Shown here piece after piece: positions 22,766 to 30,656 of a DNA stretch of 64,000 nucleotides. Positions within the stretch are counted from its first letter, which is position 1. Each line of letters begins with the position of its first letter. The notes below the pieces were generated by a model. It saw nothing but the letters and a program-made list of their open reading frames with translations. It made no database searches and was not told the DNA's origin. The stretch is from Hyphomonas johnsonii MHS-2 (GTDB lineage: Bacteria; Pseudomonadota; Alphaproteobacteria; Caulobacterales; Hyphomonadaceae). The stretch covers positions 186,001-250,000 of the forward strand of contig NZ_ARYK01000001.1 in the NCBI RefSeq assembly GCF_000685275.1. The letters are read 5' to 3'. A program made the position numbers and the translations under genes.

Positions 22766-23560
22766 ATGAATTTGGTTCAGAGCTTTGCGCCACACCTGCC
22801 GTTTCTGCGTCGCTATGCGCGCGCCCTGACAGGAAGTCAGGCCAGCGGCGATGCCTATATTCGTGCCTCGTTGCAGGCGCTTGCCGAAGACCCCGAACAG
22901 ATTGATCGTGACGCGGATGCGCGCACGGCGCTGTACCGGTTCTTTCATGTCATCTGGGGTGGCACGGGTGCCCGCCTCGATCGCGCCGGCGACGGGTCTT
23001 CCACCGTGGCCGACGAGCGCCTCCAGGCGCTGGCACCGATCCAGCGCCAGGCATTCCTGCTGACCGCGCTTGAGGGCTTCAGCGCGGCGGAGGCGGCCTA
23101 TATCCTGGGCGTCACCGAAGCCGAACACGCCGATCTCGTGCGCGCCGCGCACCGCGAGATCGAGGCAGACCTGTCCACGAAAGTGCTGATCATCGAAGAC
23201 GAACCGATCATCGCTGCCGACTTGGAAAACCTTGTCCAGGATCTCGGCCATGAAGTCACCGGCAATGCCACCACGCGGTCCGAGGCCGTCAGCATGGCCA
23301 AGGCCAATCCGCCAGGGCTGATCCTCTGCGACATCCAGCTCGCCGATGGGTCGTCCGGGATTGATGCGGCGCATGACATTCTTGATGTCATGGACGTGCC
23401 GATCATTTTCATCACCGCGTTCCCGGAACGCCTGCTTACAGGCGAGCGGCCGGAGCCGACCTTCCTGATCCCGAAGCCGTTCCAGGAGAACACGGTCAAG
23501 GCCGCCATCGGCCAGGCCTTGTTCTTCAACCCGGCACGGACACCCGGCGTCGCTGTCTAG
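22766..23560 (+). CDS. phyR: General stress response regulator PhyR
   Basis: A 264-residue anti-anti-sigma protein: an EcfG-like N-terminal domain (about 1-130, with FVS-like helix pairs such as LPFLRRYARALTGSQASGDA) fused to a C-terminal receiver. The receiver shows acidic EDE at 144-146, the phosphorylated Asp189 in LILCDIQL, Thr in FITAF and Lys in LIPKPF. Phosphorylation exposes the sigma-like domain, which binds NepR and frees EcfG. ATG 22766 is preceded by AAGAGGG. It is divergent from nepR-ecfG-kinase, the classical arrangement. Confidence 0.96.
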   Translation: MNLVQSFAPHLPFLRRYARALTGSQASGDAYIRASLQALAEDPEQIDRDADARTALYRFFHVIWGGTGARLDRAGDGSSTVADERLQALAPIQRQAFLLTALEGFSAAEAAYILGVTEAEHADLVRAAHREIEADLSTKVLIIEDEPIIAADLENLVQDLGHEVTGNATTRSEAVSMAKANPPGLILCDIQLADGSSGIDAAHDILDVMDVPIIFITAFPERLLTGERPEPTFLIPKPFQENTVKAAIGQALFFNPARTPGVAV

Positions 23561-23573
23561 GCGCGGCGCCGCT

Positions 23574-23711
23574 TCAGATGAAGATCGCCAGCAGGATGAC
23601 CATCCCGAGCAGCGCAATGACGATGCCGAAGCCGAGTGTGCTGGGCATTCCGGCAATGCGGGTGCCCTGACGGGCGTCTTCCTTGGTGATGTTCTGGTTC
23701 TCGTCGGTCAT
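23574..23711 (-). CDS. Small single-pass membrane protein, unknown function
   Basis: A 45-residue reading frame, too short for usual gene lists: a charged N terminus (MTDENQNITKEDARQGTRIAG) and one hydrophobic C-terminal helix (FGIVIALLGMVILLAIFI). ATG 23711 has AAGGAG 7 nt upstream, the same AAGGAGACAC context as the DUF1328 gene. A partial EcfG promoter match lies upstream. It is convergent to phyR with a 13-bp gap. The start site and context are good, but no family is recognised. Confidence 0.65.
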   Translation of the reverse strand: MTDENQNITKEDARQGTRIAGMPSTLGFGIVIALLGMVILLAIFI

Positions 23712-23736
23712 GGCGTGTCTCCTTTGCTAGGGGATT

Positions 23737-23761
23737 CACGCGCCATTCGCCGGCTTGTTCC
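23737..23761 (-). promoter_or_regulatory. EcfG-type promoter candidate for the small membrane protein
   Basis: Minus strand GGAAC (23761-23757), 16-bp spacer, CGTG (23740-23737); the last -10 base departs from CGTT. Confidence 0.4.
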
Positions 23762-23792
23762 AACACGTCGCAGCAAAAACCTGCGCGTCGGT

Positions 23793-24554
23793 TCAGACGA
23801 CCTTGCTCGGAACGTCCGGCGTGTCTTCGCTGAACCGGGAATAGTCCAGCTTGCGCAAGTGCAGGTAATCCGGATCGAAGTGGGACAGCCGGGCGAGCCG
23901 CTGCCGGTCGCGGATCAGCACCAGGCCCCGATGCTCTTCAATCAGTCCGGCCGACCGCATTGCAGACATGGTGCGCGACACATGGACCGGCGTCAGGCCA
24001 AGCGCGTCGGCCAGGTCGACGCGCGTCAGCGGCAGTGACAATTGCTCTGCATTGCTGCCGAGCGCGCCATTCATGCGGCGTTGCAGTTCCAGCAGCAGAT
24101 GACCGATCCGTTCGCGCGCTGACCGGCGCCCGAGGCGCACGGCCTGCTCGCGCAATATCGATTCCTCCTGCACGGCGGCCCACCAGAACGCTGAAGACAC
24201 CTCGCCGGATTCCCGCATTTTCCGGATGAACTTCTGGGGGCTGATGGACAAGATGCTGACATCCGTGAGGGCGGAGACGCTGTGATCGGCTTCCATGCGC
24301 GCCAGCGCCTGGAGGTCGAAGATGTCGCCCGGCAGCATGAAGTTCACGATCTGCCGGCGGCCGTCCTCGAGGGTGCGGAAGCGCGTTGCCCAGCCGGTCG
24401 ATATGATGAACAGGGAATCCGTGATCTCGCCGACCCGGATGATGTCGGCACCTGCCTTGAAGTGCCCGGGCTTGGTGCCGATGTCCTGTATCACATTCCA
24501 GACCTTGTCTGGAATGTCCGAATACTGAGCCAGGCGATTGCGGAAAGCGTGCAT
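23793..24554 (-). CDS. Crp/Fnr-family transcription regulator
   Basis: A 253-residue protein. A cyclic-nucleotide-binding-like beta-roll (about 20-140: GADIIRVGEITDSLFIISTG, then VNFMLPGDIFDL) is joined by a long helix to a Crp-type HTH (about 165-230: LPLTRVDLADALGLTPVHVS, RTMSAMRSAGLIE). There are no FNR-type N-terminal cysteines, so an iron-sulphur cluster is unlikely. It resembles the alphaproteobacterial Crp-like regulators often wired into stress circuits. ATG 24554 is used; it has no good ribosome site and lies only about 9 nt from the -10 of an exact EcfG promoter, suggesting a leaderless mRNA. Confidence 0.88.
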   Translation of the reverse strand: MHAFRNRLAQYSDIPDKVWNVIQDIGTKPGHFKAGADIIRVGEITDSLFIISTGWATRFRTLEDGRRQIVNFMLPGDIFDLQALARMEADHSVSALTDVSILSISPQKFIRKMRESGEVSSAFWWAAVQEESILREQAVRLGRRSARERIGHLLLELQRRMNGALGSNAEQLSLPLTRVDLADALGLTPVHVSRTMSAMRSAGLIEEHRGLVLIRDRQRLARLSHFDPDYLHLRKLDYSRFSEDTPDVPSKVV

Positions 24555-24562
24555 TCTGCACA

Positions 24563-24587
24563 AACGCCGGCCGTGTCGGCCGGTTCC
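24563..24587 (-). promoter_or_regulatory. EcfG-type promoter of the Crp/Fnr gene
   Basis: Minus strand GGAAC (24587-24583), 16-bp spacer, CGTT (24566-24563): exact consensus. Divergent from another exact match at 24622-24646. Confidence 0.8.
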
Positions 24588-24621
24588 GCGCGCGCACCGC
24601 TTTCTTTCGGCGTCTGGCGAT

Positions 24622-24646
24622 GGAACCGGAGGGCCCCCGGATCGTT
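24622..24646 (+). promoter_or_regulatory. EcfG-type promoter of the DUF883 membrane operon
   Basis: GGAAC (24622-24626), 16-bp spacer, CGTT (24643-24646): exact consensus, 31 bp upstream of the first start codon. Confidence 0.83.
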
Positions 24647-24676
24647 GGTGTACCGTCATTTCAAAAGGAGCATATG

Positions 24677-24979
24677 ATGAGCACCACCACCGCCACGGGG
24701 GCGAAAAATGCCTCCACGGATACCGAAGTTGAAGCCCTGAAGGCGGACATTGCCGCTTTGCGAGGCGACCTGAAACAGGTCGTTTCCGACATTCGCGGTA
24801 TCGCGAAGACCAAGGCGGAAGCCGGCGTCGACCGCGGCGCCGAACTGGCGTCCAAGGCGACCGAGCAATTGGGTGAAACCCGGACGGTTGTCGAAACGCG
24901 GATCCGCGAAAATCCGTTGACCGCGATCGGGATTGCATTCGGGGCGGGCCTCGTCCTCGCGATGCTGCGCCGGAACTAG
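24677..24979 (+). CDS. DUF883 (ElaB/YqjD-like) membrane-anchored protein
   Basis: A 100-residue protein with a helical, coiled-coil-prone middle (LKADIAALRGDLKQVVSDI) and the family's C-terminal anchor RENPLTAIGIAFGAGLVLAM ending in LRRN. E. coli ElaB/YqjD are tail-anchored inner-membrane proteins under stress sigma control that bind ribosomes; the same role here is inference. Of two adjacent ATGs, 24677 is 6 nt from AAGGAG and preferred over 24674. First gene of a three-gene stress operon. Confidence 0.88.
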   Translation: MSTTTATGAKNASTDTEVEALKADIAALRGDLKQVVSDIRGIAKTKAEAGVDRGAELASKATEQLGETRTVVETRIRENPLTAIGIAFGAGLVLAMLRRN

Positions 24980-24986
24980 ACAAGCG

Positions 24987-25385
24987 ATGGATTCCACGAA
25001 ACTCAGACTCATGGCGGCGGCCGCCGGGCTGGTCTTCGGCCTGGGCGGCACGTTCGCGCTGTGCGTCGCGCTGACACTGGCGCTCGCCACCTATCTGGGC
25101 ATGGTGGGCGCCTGTTTCACCGTGGCCGCCCTGATGCTGGCGGCGGCGTGCGCATGCCTTTACATCTTCCTGGACCCCGGCCGGTCATCGGCGGACGAAA
25201 TCGAGGATATCGAGGAAGCCACCGCCGATGCACTGGCCGATCTTCCCTTCGACGCCCTCAAGTCCCTCGTTGAAAAGCGGCCGCTGACCGTGGCCGCGAT
25301 TGCGATGGTTGCGGGCTATTCCCTGGTCCGCGATCCTGCAAGCGTCTCGCGTCACATCCAGAGATTCATGGTAGGCTTGATCTGA
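24987..25385 (+). CDS. Putative holin-like/YqjE-type membrane protein
   Basis: A 132-residue protein with two N-terminal TM helices (about 7-34 and 37-62) and a third hydrophobic stretch near 98-113 (PLTVAAIAMVAGYSLV). The arrangement after a DUF883 gene is like E. coli yqjD-yqjE, whose product belongs to the putative phage-holin family PF07332; I see no phage genes here. Starts 7 bp after the DUF883 stop, so it is co-transcribed from the EcfG promoter. The exact function is unknown. Confidence 0.75.
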   Translation: MDSTKLRLMAAAAGLVFGLGGTFALCVALTLALATYLGMVGACFTVAALMLAAACACLYIFLDPGRSSADEIEDIEEATADALADLPFDALKSLVEKRPLTVAAIAMVAGYSLVRDPASVSRHIQRFMVGLI

Positions 25386-25431
25386 CCCGGCGCCTTGCCG
25401 GGCAGGTTGATCTGTTGCCTATCGGAGTCCC

Positions 25432-26088
25432 ATGCGTTCTGCCCTGCTCATATTTTCGGCCCTGACGGCGGGTATCGCCCTCGGGCGCAAGTTTCTCGCC
25501 GGCAAGGTCACGGACCGCAAGAACAAGGCGATCGAGGCTGCGGCCGTCGAGGCGCGCGAACGCATCCGGAAGGAGGCGCACACGCTGCTGACGGCCAGCT
25601 TCGCGCATTTCGCTGTCGCGACCGGCATCAAGGCGCTGATCCTTGGCGCGGTCTGGCTGGTCTGGCGTGTGCACGGCCTCACCGATGCGCAGGTGTCGCT
25701 GACCGTGGCAACCTGCCTCGTCCTCTTCCTGATCCGCGACATGTGGGTGATCTACCCGACCGCCCGCTTCGTGCTCAGCACCCTCGTCCGCAATGGCTGG
25801 CATCCGAAACGCGCCCTCGGCGAAACCGTCGCGGCGCTGGTATTCGAGCAGGTCCTCGTGGAAGCAAAATCCATTCCCCCGACACGGTCGCATACTTTGC
25901 TGCTGGCACTGGCCGGCCACAATCGCGACGTCCTGCACCAGGACATCGCGGGCGCCGTGGCCGATGTCGCGCGCCAGTCCTCCTGGCCGGACCTCAAGCC
26001 GTTCATCCTGTCCGCCATCCTGAAGACCGTCTCCCTGATGCTGATCTACAGTGTCCTGGTCACCGTCATCGTCGCGCAGGTTCGCTGA
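25432..26088 (+). CDS. Membrane protein of unknown function
   Basis: A 218-residue protein with an N-terminal hydrophobic segment (ALLIFSALTAGIALG), a basic stretch (KVTDRKNKAIEAAAVEARER), two TM helices (about 66-82 and 88-104) and a C-terminal TM (about 197-215). I recognise no family. It lies 46 bp after the holin-like gene, probably in the same stress-inducible operon. It ends 10 bp before the convergent MFS gene stop. Confidence 0.75.
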   Translation: MRSALLIFSALTAGIALGRKFLAGKVTDRKNKAIEAAAVEARERIRKEAHTLLTASFAHFAVATGIKALILGAVWLVWRVHGLTDAQVSLTVATCLVLFLIRDMWVIYPTARFVLSTLVRNGWHPKRALGETVAALVFEQVLVEAKSIPPTRSHTLLLALAGHNRDVLHQDIAGAVADVARQSSWPDLKPFILSAILKTVSLMLIYSVLVTVIVAQVR

Positions 26089-26098
26089 GGCGGCCGCG

Positions 26099-27766
26099 TC
26101 AGTTGCCGCGCGTCGGATCGGTCATCGACGCGGCCGGCTCGTGGAATGTCCGCGCATGCAGGGTCACGTCGCCGGTAGGGTGGCGCTCCAGCATCCGGTG
26201 GATCCTCGGGGGATGGCCGGGCAGCAGCAGGTCACGCAGGCGCGCCGTCACCAGGCCATCTTCCTTGGTCCGCCGCTGCGAGCTGCGGACATAGTCCAGC
26301 CAGGTCGGGAACTGGTAGCGCTCGGTCCAGACACGCGGGTCCGACAGGTCGCGCAGCAGCGTCCATCCCCGCGCGCCGTCGCGGCGGCACATCCGGCGCC
26401 GCTCGATCATCTCTGCCATGAAGGCGGGAATCCTGTCCTCGGCGATCATGTAGTCGATCGCGATCACGACCGGCCCGCTGCGCGATTCGACCGGCACGGC
26501 GGTTTCGGGCTCCTGCCAGCGGTCGAGCGGGTCGAGATCCAGGTTCTCAGCCCCCGGCAGCGGCAGGGCGAAGGCGGCCAGAAGGCCCACGCCCTGCACG
26601 GCGCTGGCGGTCAGCAGGGCAGGGCCGGCCCCGGCCCAGTCGGCAAGCCAGCCGAGCAGCGAACTGCCGGCCACCATGCCGCCGAACGCCACCATCTGGT
26701 AGACGGCGACGCTGCGCGCCACGACCCAGCGCGGGGCGGCGATCTGCACGGCGACATTGAAACTCGCGAGGGCCAGCACCCAGCCGGCCCCGGTCAGGAA
26801 CAGGGCGGGCAGGGTGAACCACAGGCTGCGGCTGAGGCCCGTGGCGGCCGTGCCCAGGGCCAGCGCCAGAGTCGCAATCAGGATGATGCGATTGGTCGTT
26901 TGCGATTTCCTCAGCCGGCCCATCGCAAAGGCGCCGGTAATCGCACCGAAGCCGAACGCGCCGAGCAGGGTGCCGTAGATGATCGCGCCGCCGCCGATCA
27001 GGTCGACGGCAATGATCGGCATCAGCGCCGACACGCCGGTCGCTGCAGGAACGAGGATGATCGAACGCAGCAGCACGGCGCGGATATGCGGTGACATCGC
27101 GGCATAGCGCAACCCGGCCGAAATCGCGCTCAGCGTGCCTTCGCGTGGCAGGGTCCGGGTCTCGACCGGCCGCTTCCAGCGTATCAGCACGACGATCAGG
27201 CCGAGATAGCTGATCGCGTTCAGCAGGAAGGCCGCCGCCGCGCCCGCCGCGGCCACGATGGCCCCGCCGATCGCAGGCCCGACACTGCGGGCAACATTGA
27301 ATCCCATGCTGTTATACGCGATGGCCCCCGGCAACAGCTTGCGGGGCACCATGTCGCCGACCGATGCCTGCCACGCCGGGCTGTAAAAGGCCGAGCCGCA
27401 GCCGATCAGGAAGGTGAAGGCCAGCAGCAGCAGGGGTGTCAGCAGCCCGGCCCAGGCGAAATAGGCCAGCCCCAGCGAGGCCACCATCATGAACACCTGC
27501 GCCCACAGCATCACCAGCCGGCGGTCCCGGCTGTCAGCCAGCGCGCCGGCCCACAGCGAGAACAGCATGATCGGCAGCGCCGTCGAGGCCTGCACCAGTG
27601 CCACGTCCTGTTTCGAGGTCGACAGGGTGGTCATCAGCCAGCCGGCGCCCACGGCCTGCACCAGCCGCCCGAAATTCGAGGCCAGGCTGGCGATCCACAT
27701 CTGGCGAAATATCGAGACGGAGAAGGCAGATCGGGGAATGTCGGGGGCGGCGTCGGACTGGCTCAT
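26099..27766 (-). CDS. MFS exporter (MFS_3/EntS-like) with C-terminal soluble domain
   Basis: A 555-residue protein. The first about 410 residues are a 12-TM MFS of the MFS_3 type (SNFGRLVQAVGAGWLMTTL, GALADSRDRRLVM as motif A). A soluble C-terminal domain of about 110 residues (VVIAIDYMIAEDRIPAFMAE, IERRRMCRRDGARGWTLLRD) resembles the monooxygenase-like alpha+beta tail seen in some MFS_3 proteins. It may export a siderophore or drug; no substrate is evident. ATG 27766 is used although no ribosome site is obvious; the frame is open to 27805. Confidence 0.85.
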   Translation of the reverse strand: MSQSDAAPDIPRSAFSVSIFRQMWIASLASNFGRLVQAVGAGWLMTTLSTSKQDVALVQASTALPIMLFSLWAGALADSRDRRLVMLWAQVFMMVASLGLAYFAWAGLLTPLLLLAFTFLIGCGSAFYSPAWQASVGDMVPRKLLPGAIAYNSMGFNVARSVGPAIGGAIVAAAGAAAAFLLNAISYLGLIVVLIRWKRPVETRTLPREGTLSAISAGLRYAAMSPHIRAVLLRSIILVPAATGVSALMPIIAVDLIGGGAIIYGTLLGAFGFGAITGAFAMGRLRKSQTTNRIILIATLALALGTAATGLSRSLWFTLPALFLTGAGWVLALASFNVAVQIAAPRWVVARSVAVYQMVAFGGMVAGSSLLGWLADWAGAGPALLTASAVQGVGLLAAFALPLPGAENLDLDPLDRWQEPETAVPVESRSGPVVIAIDYMIAEDRIPAFMAEMIERRRMCRRDGARGWTLLRDLSDPRVWTERYQFPTWLDYVRSSQRRTKEDGLVTARLRDLLLPGHPPRIHRMLERHPTGDVTLHARTFHEPAASMTDPTRGN

Positions 27767-27828
27767 CTGCAACCATGATAGGCACACCGCGCCGTTCAGC
27801 AACAACCCATTGCGAATCCGGAAAAATC

Positions 27829-27902
27829 TGGAGCGGGTGAAGGGAATCGAACCCTCGTATTCAGCTTGGGAAGCTGCTGCTCTACCATTGAGCTACACCC
27901 GC
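27829..27902 (-). tRNA. tRNA-Gly (CCC)
   Basis: A 74-nt cloverleaf with encoded CCA on the minus strand. The acceptor is GCGGGTG/CACCCGC and the anticodon loop TTCCCAA gives CCC. It stands alone between the MFS gene and fluC. Confidence 0.96.
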
Positions 27903-27996
27903 ATCACCGGCGTATTAGAGCCGGATCGCGCGGCCGTGCAAGTGCCATTGCCATTCGCGCTGGCAGTTTCGGGCCGTCCGGCGTAGAAGGCCCGCC

Positions 27997-28380
27997 ATGA
28001 ACGGATTTCTTGCAGTTGCAGCGGGCGGCGCCATCGGCGCAGCGCTACGCCATGGAGTCAGCCAGGTCAGCTTGCGCCACCTGCCGCAGGGCTGGCCGCA
28101 TGGCACATTCACGGTCAACATCATCGGCAGCCTTGCAATGGGCGTCCTCATCGGCTGGCTGGCCCTCAAGGCCGAAGGCATCAGCCAGACAACCCGCCTG
28201 TTCCTGGCCACCGGCGTGCTCGGCGGCTTCACGACCTTCTCGGCCTTTTCGCTGGAAGTGGCCGAATTCATCCGCTCCGACAATGTCGGCAAGGCGTTCG
28301 CCTATGCCGGCCTGTCGCTCGCCCTCGGCGTGTCGGCGCTGTTCGTCGGTCTCTGGATTGCCCGGAGGATGTTCGCATGA
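27997..28380 (+). CDS. fluC: Fluoride ion channel FluC (CrcB)
   Basis: A 127-residue, four-TM dual-topology protein that lets fluoride leave the cytoplasm. Family motifs: GGAIGAALRHGVSQ in TM1, GTFTVNIIGSLAMG with the conserved Asn in TM2, and GGFTTFSAFSLE with the central sodium-site break in TM3. First gene of a three-gene run (fluC, pseudouridine synthase, HAD), overlapping the next by ATGA. I saw no fluoride riboswitch upstream. Confidence 0.94.
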   Translation: MNGFLAVAAGGAIGAALRHGVSQVSLRHLPQGWPHGTFTVNIIGSLAMGVLIGWLALKAEGISQTTRLFLATGVLGGFTTFSAFSLEVAEFIRSDNVGKAFAYAGLSLALGVSALFVGLWIARRMFA

Positions 28381-29417
28381 GCGGCCAGATCATCACCGAG
28401 ACCGTTACTGACAAGGAAGAAGGCACGCGCCTCGACCGCTGGATCAAGCGCCGCGTGCCGGCCACCCAGGGCCAGGTCGAGAAATGGCTGCGCACCGGCC
28501 AGATCCGCGTCGATGGCGGCCGCGCCAAGGCCAATATGCGCCTGTCGGCCGGTATGGCCGTGCGCCTGCCGATCCTGGATGGCGAAGCCCCGGTCCGGCG
28601 CGACCCGGCGGCGAATGCCACGCAAAAGGACCGCGAATTCCTCGAAGAGCTGATCCTGTACCAGGACGACGAGATGATCGCCCTCAACAAGCCGGCCGGC
28701 CTCGCCGTGCAGGGCGGATCGGGGCAGGGGCGCCACATCGACGGCATGCTGCCCGCCCTGTCGGAAGGCGAGCATCGCCCGGTCCTCGTCCACCGCCTCG
28801 ACAAGGACACGTCCGGCGTCCTCCTGGTCGCCAAGCACCCCGCCGCAGCCGCGCGCCTCGGCGACCTCTTCCGCAGCCGCGACATGAACAAGGTCTACTG
28901 GGCCGTCACCGTCGGCGTGCCCAACCCGCCCTTCGGCCAGATCCGCTGCTGGATGGTCAAGGGCGTGCCCGACGACCGCGAGGAAAGCGGCTGGCGCCCG
29001 GTCAGCCCCCACGCCAAGCGCCGTGATGCCGACCGCGAGCGGATGATCCGCAGCGCGCAGGGCGTCGAGGGGGCCAAGCATTCGATCACCGATTACGCCG
29101 TCATCTCCACCGCCGGCCAGAAAGCCGCCTGGGTCGCGATGAAGCCCGAGACCGGCCGCATGCACCAGCTGCGCTTCCACATGCTGGAAATGGACACCTC
29201 GATCCTCGGCGACTTCAAGTACAAGAGCCGCCGCGAAGTGCCCAACGGCCTTGCCGCCGGCCTGCACCTGCACGCCCGCGCCCTGATCATCCCGCGCCAG
29301 ACCGGCAAGCCGATCACCATCATCGCGCCCCTGTCGCCGCACATGAAGCAGACTTTCGAAACGCTGGGCTTCCTCGAGCAGGAAGCGGGCAAGAACCCGA
29401 TGGCGCCCTTCGTCTGA
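28377..29417 (+). CDS. RluC/RluD-family 23S rRNA pseudouridine synthase
   Basis: A 346-residue protein with an N-terminal S4 RNA-binding domain (about 16-70: TRLDRWIKRRVPATQGQVEK) and the RluA-type catalytic domain. The catalytic Asp is in VHRLDKDTSGVLL (about 138-150), with RMHQLRFH further on. Converts uridines in 23S rRNA to pseudouridine; RluC is the closer match by length and order but I do not separate it from RluD. ATG overlaps the fluC stop, and its TGA overlaps the ATG of the HAD gene. Confidence 0.92.
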   Translation: MSGQIITETVTDKEEGTRLDRWIKRRVPATQGQVEKWLRTGQIRVDGGRAKANMRLSAGMAVRLPILDGEAPVRRDPAANATQKDREFLEELILYQDDEMIALNKPAGLAVQGGSGQGRHIDGMLPALSEGEHRPVLVHRLDKDTSGVLLVAKHPAAAARLGDLFRSRDMNKVYWAVTVGVPNPPFGQIRCWMVKGVPDDREESGWRPVSPHAKRRDADRERMIRSAQGVEGAKHSITDYAVISTAGQKAAWVAMKPETGRMHQLRFHMLEMDTSILGDFKYKSRREVPNGLAAGLHLHARALIIPRQTGKPITIIAPLSPHMKQTFETLGFLEQEAGKNPMAPFV

Positions 29418-30085
29418 TGCTTCGCCTCGCGATCTGGGACATGGACGGCACGATCGTCGACAGCCGGGACGTTATCCAGACGGCGATGACCCGTGCCTTC
29501 GAGGTGCAGGGCCTGACGCCCCCTCCCTATGACGCCACCCGCAGGATTGTCGGCCTCGGCCTGAGGGAATCCTGCCAGATTCTTGCGCCGGATGATCTCG
29601 GCCCGGAGCGCGTCGACGCGCTCGTCGAGGCCTATCGGGACGCTTTCATCGCCCGCCGCACCGACCCCGATTTTCGCGAACCGCTCTATGACGGCGCCAT
29701 CGAAACCCTGCAGATGCTGCGTGACACGGGCTGGCTGATCGCCATGGCGACGGGCAAGTCCCGGCGCGGCATCCGGGCGATCTTCGAGATGCATCCGCTG
29801 GAGTCCTATTTTGATACAATCTGGTGCGCCGATGACGGCCCCGGCAAGCCGCACCCGTTCATGGTCGAACAGGCGATGGGCGCGCTCGGCGCGGAGCCTC
29901 ACCAGAGCCTGATGATCGGCGACGCGATCCACGACATCCACATGGGCCGGGCTGCCGGCGTGCGCACGCTGGGTGTCAGCTGGGGATTCGGCGCCGCCAG
30001 CGAACTCAGCGCTGCCGGTGCAGACGAAGTCCACCACACCTATGCGACGCTTGCGGGCAGCCTCGGGCAATTCGGTCAGGCCTGA
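29417..30085 (+). CDS. HAD-family hydrolase (phosphoglycolate-phosphatase-like)
   Basis: A 222-residue HAD phosphatase with an alpha-helical cap (subclass IA). Motif I is WDMDGTIVDS (residues 7-16), motif II/III region MATGKSRRG, and motif IV GDAIHDIHMG. It removes phosphate from a small metabolite; members next to rluC in alphaproteobacteria are often called phosphoglycolate phosphatase, but the substrate is not shown. Translationally coupled to the pseudouridine synthase (TGATG). Confidence 0.9.
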   Translation: MLRLAIWDMDGTIVDSRDVIQTAMTRAFEVQGLTPPPYDATRRIVGLGLRESCQILAPDDLGPERVDALVEAYRDAFIARRTDPDFREPLYDGAIETLQMLRDTGWLIAMATGKSRRGIRAIFEMHPLESYFDTIWCADDGPGKPHPFMVEQAMGALGAEPHQSLMIGDAIHDIHMGRAAGVRTLGVSWGFGAASELSAAGADEVHHTYATLAGSLGQFGQA

Positions 30086-30120
30086 CGGAACATTCCCGCG
30101 CGCCGTGAGTTCTGATCGGC

Positions 30121-30612
30121 ATGGGCGATGAGACACATCCGGGCAGGCACTATGAAATCCGCAGCTGGCACGTCGAAACCGGCGTCGTTGCAGCGGCCTG
30201 TCTAGCGCTCGGCACATTCCTCACCGTCGAGCCGATTCTCAACCGGGCCAGGGTCGCCCAGCCCGCCGACCGCTTCACGCAGGCCGATTTCGACGCTTTC
30301 GACCGCGAGTTCGAGCTTGACGGCGTCACCTGCGAAGTCGGCCTCGCCCGCGATAAGCTCTGCCTCGGCAAGTCTCCCCTGGAAGCCGAAATAAAGCGTG
30401 GCCATGTCCTGCCGCACCACATCCCCGTGATCGGCGCCGAGTTCCGGGTCATCGTCAACACACCCCTCAAGCGGCCCGGCCTGCAGACCGCCCGGTTCGG
30501 GCAAACCTTGGTCCTGATCGACCCGGAAAGCCGCAGGGTCGAAGACGTGCTGGACCTGATGGCACCCGACTATGTTGCCGCCCCGTCTGACAGGTCACCG
30601 CCCAAAGCCTGA
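30121..30612 (+). CDS. Hypothetical protein with one N-terminal TM helix
   Basis: A 163-residue protein with a TM or uncleaved signal at about 22-40 (VVAAACLALGTFLTVEPIL) and a mixed extracytoplasmic domain (FDREFELDGVTCEVGLARDK). I recognise no family. No ribosome-binding site precedes ATG 30121; instead GGAAC-N16-AGTT (30087-30111) ends 9 nt before it, a one-mismatch EcfG promoter that would give a leaderless mRNA. This is suggestive only. Confidence 0.65.
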   Translation: MGDETHPGRHYEIRSWHVETGVVAAACLALGTFLTVEPILNRARVAQPADRFTQADFDAFDREFELDGVTCEVGLARDKLCLGKSPLEAEIKRGHVLPHHIPVIGAEFRVIVNTPLKRPGLQTARFGQTLVLIDPESRRVEDVLDLMAPDYVAAPSDRSPPKA

Positions 30613-30656
30613 ATTGCCACTTGGAAGCCGGCGCCAGCGGGCCTAAAGCGTCCCGC

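Noticed and set aside
24987-25385. Prophage lysis cassette suggested by the holin-like protein
   Set aside because: No endolysin, spanin or other phage gene nearby; context is a stress operon.
27903-27996. Fluoride riboswitch upstream of fluC
   Set aside because: The conserved GGCGATGG and pseudoknot elements are not present.
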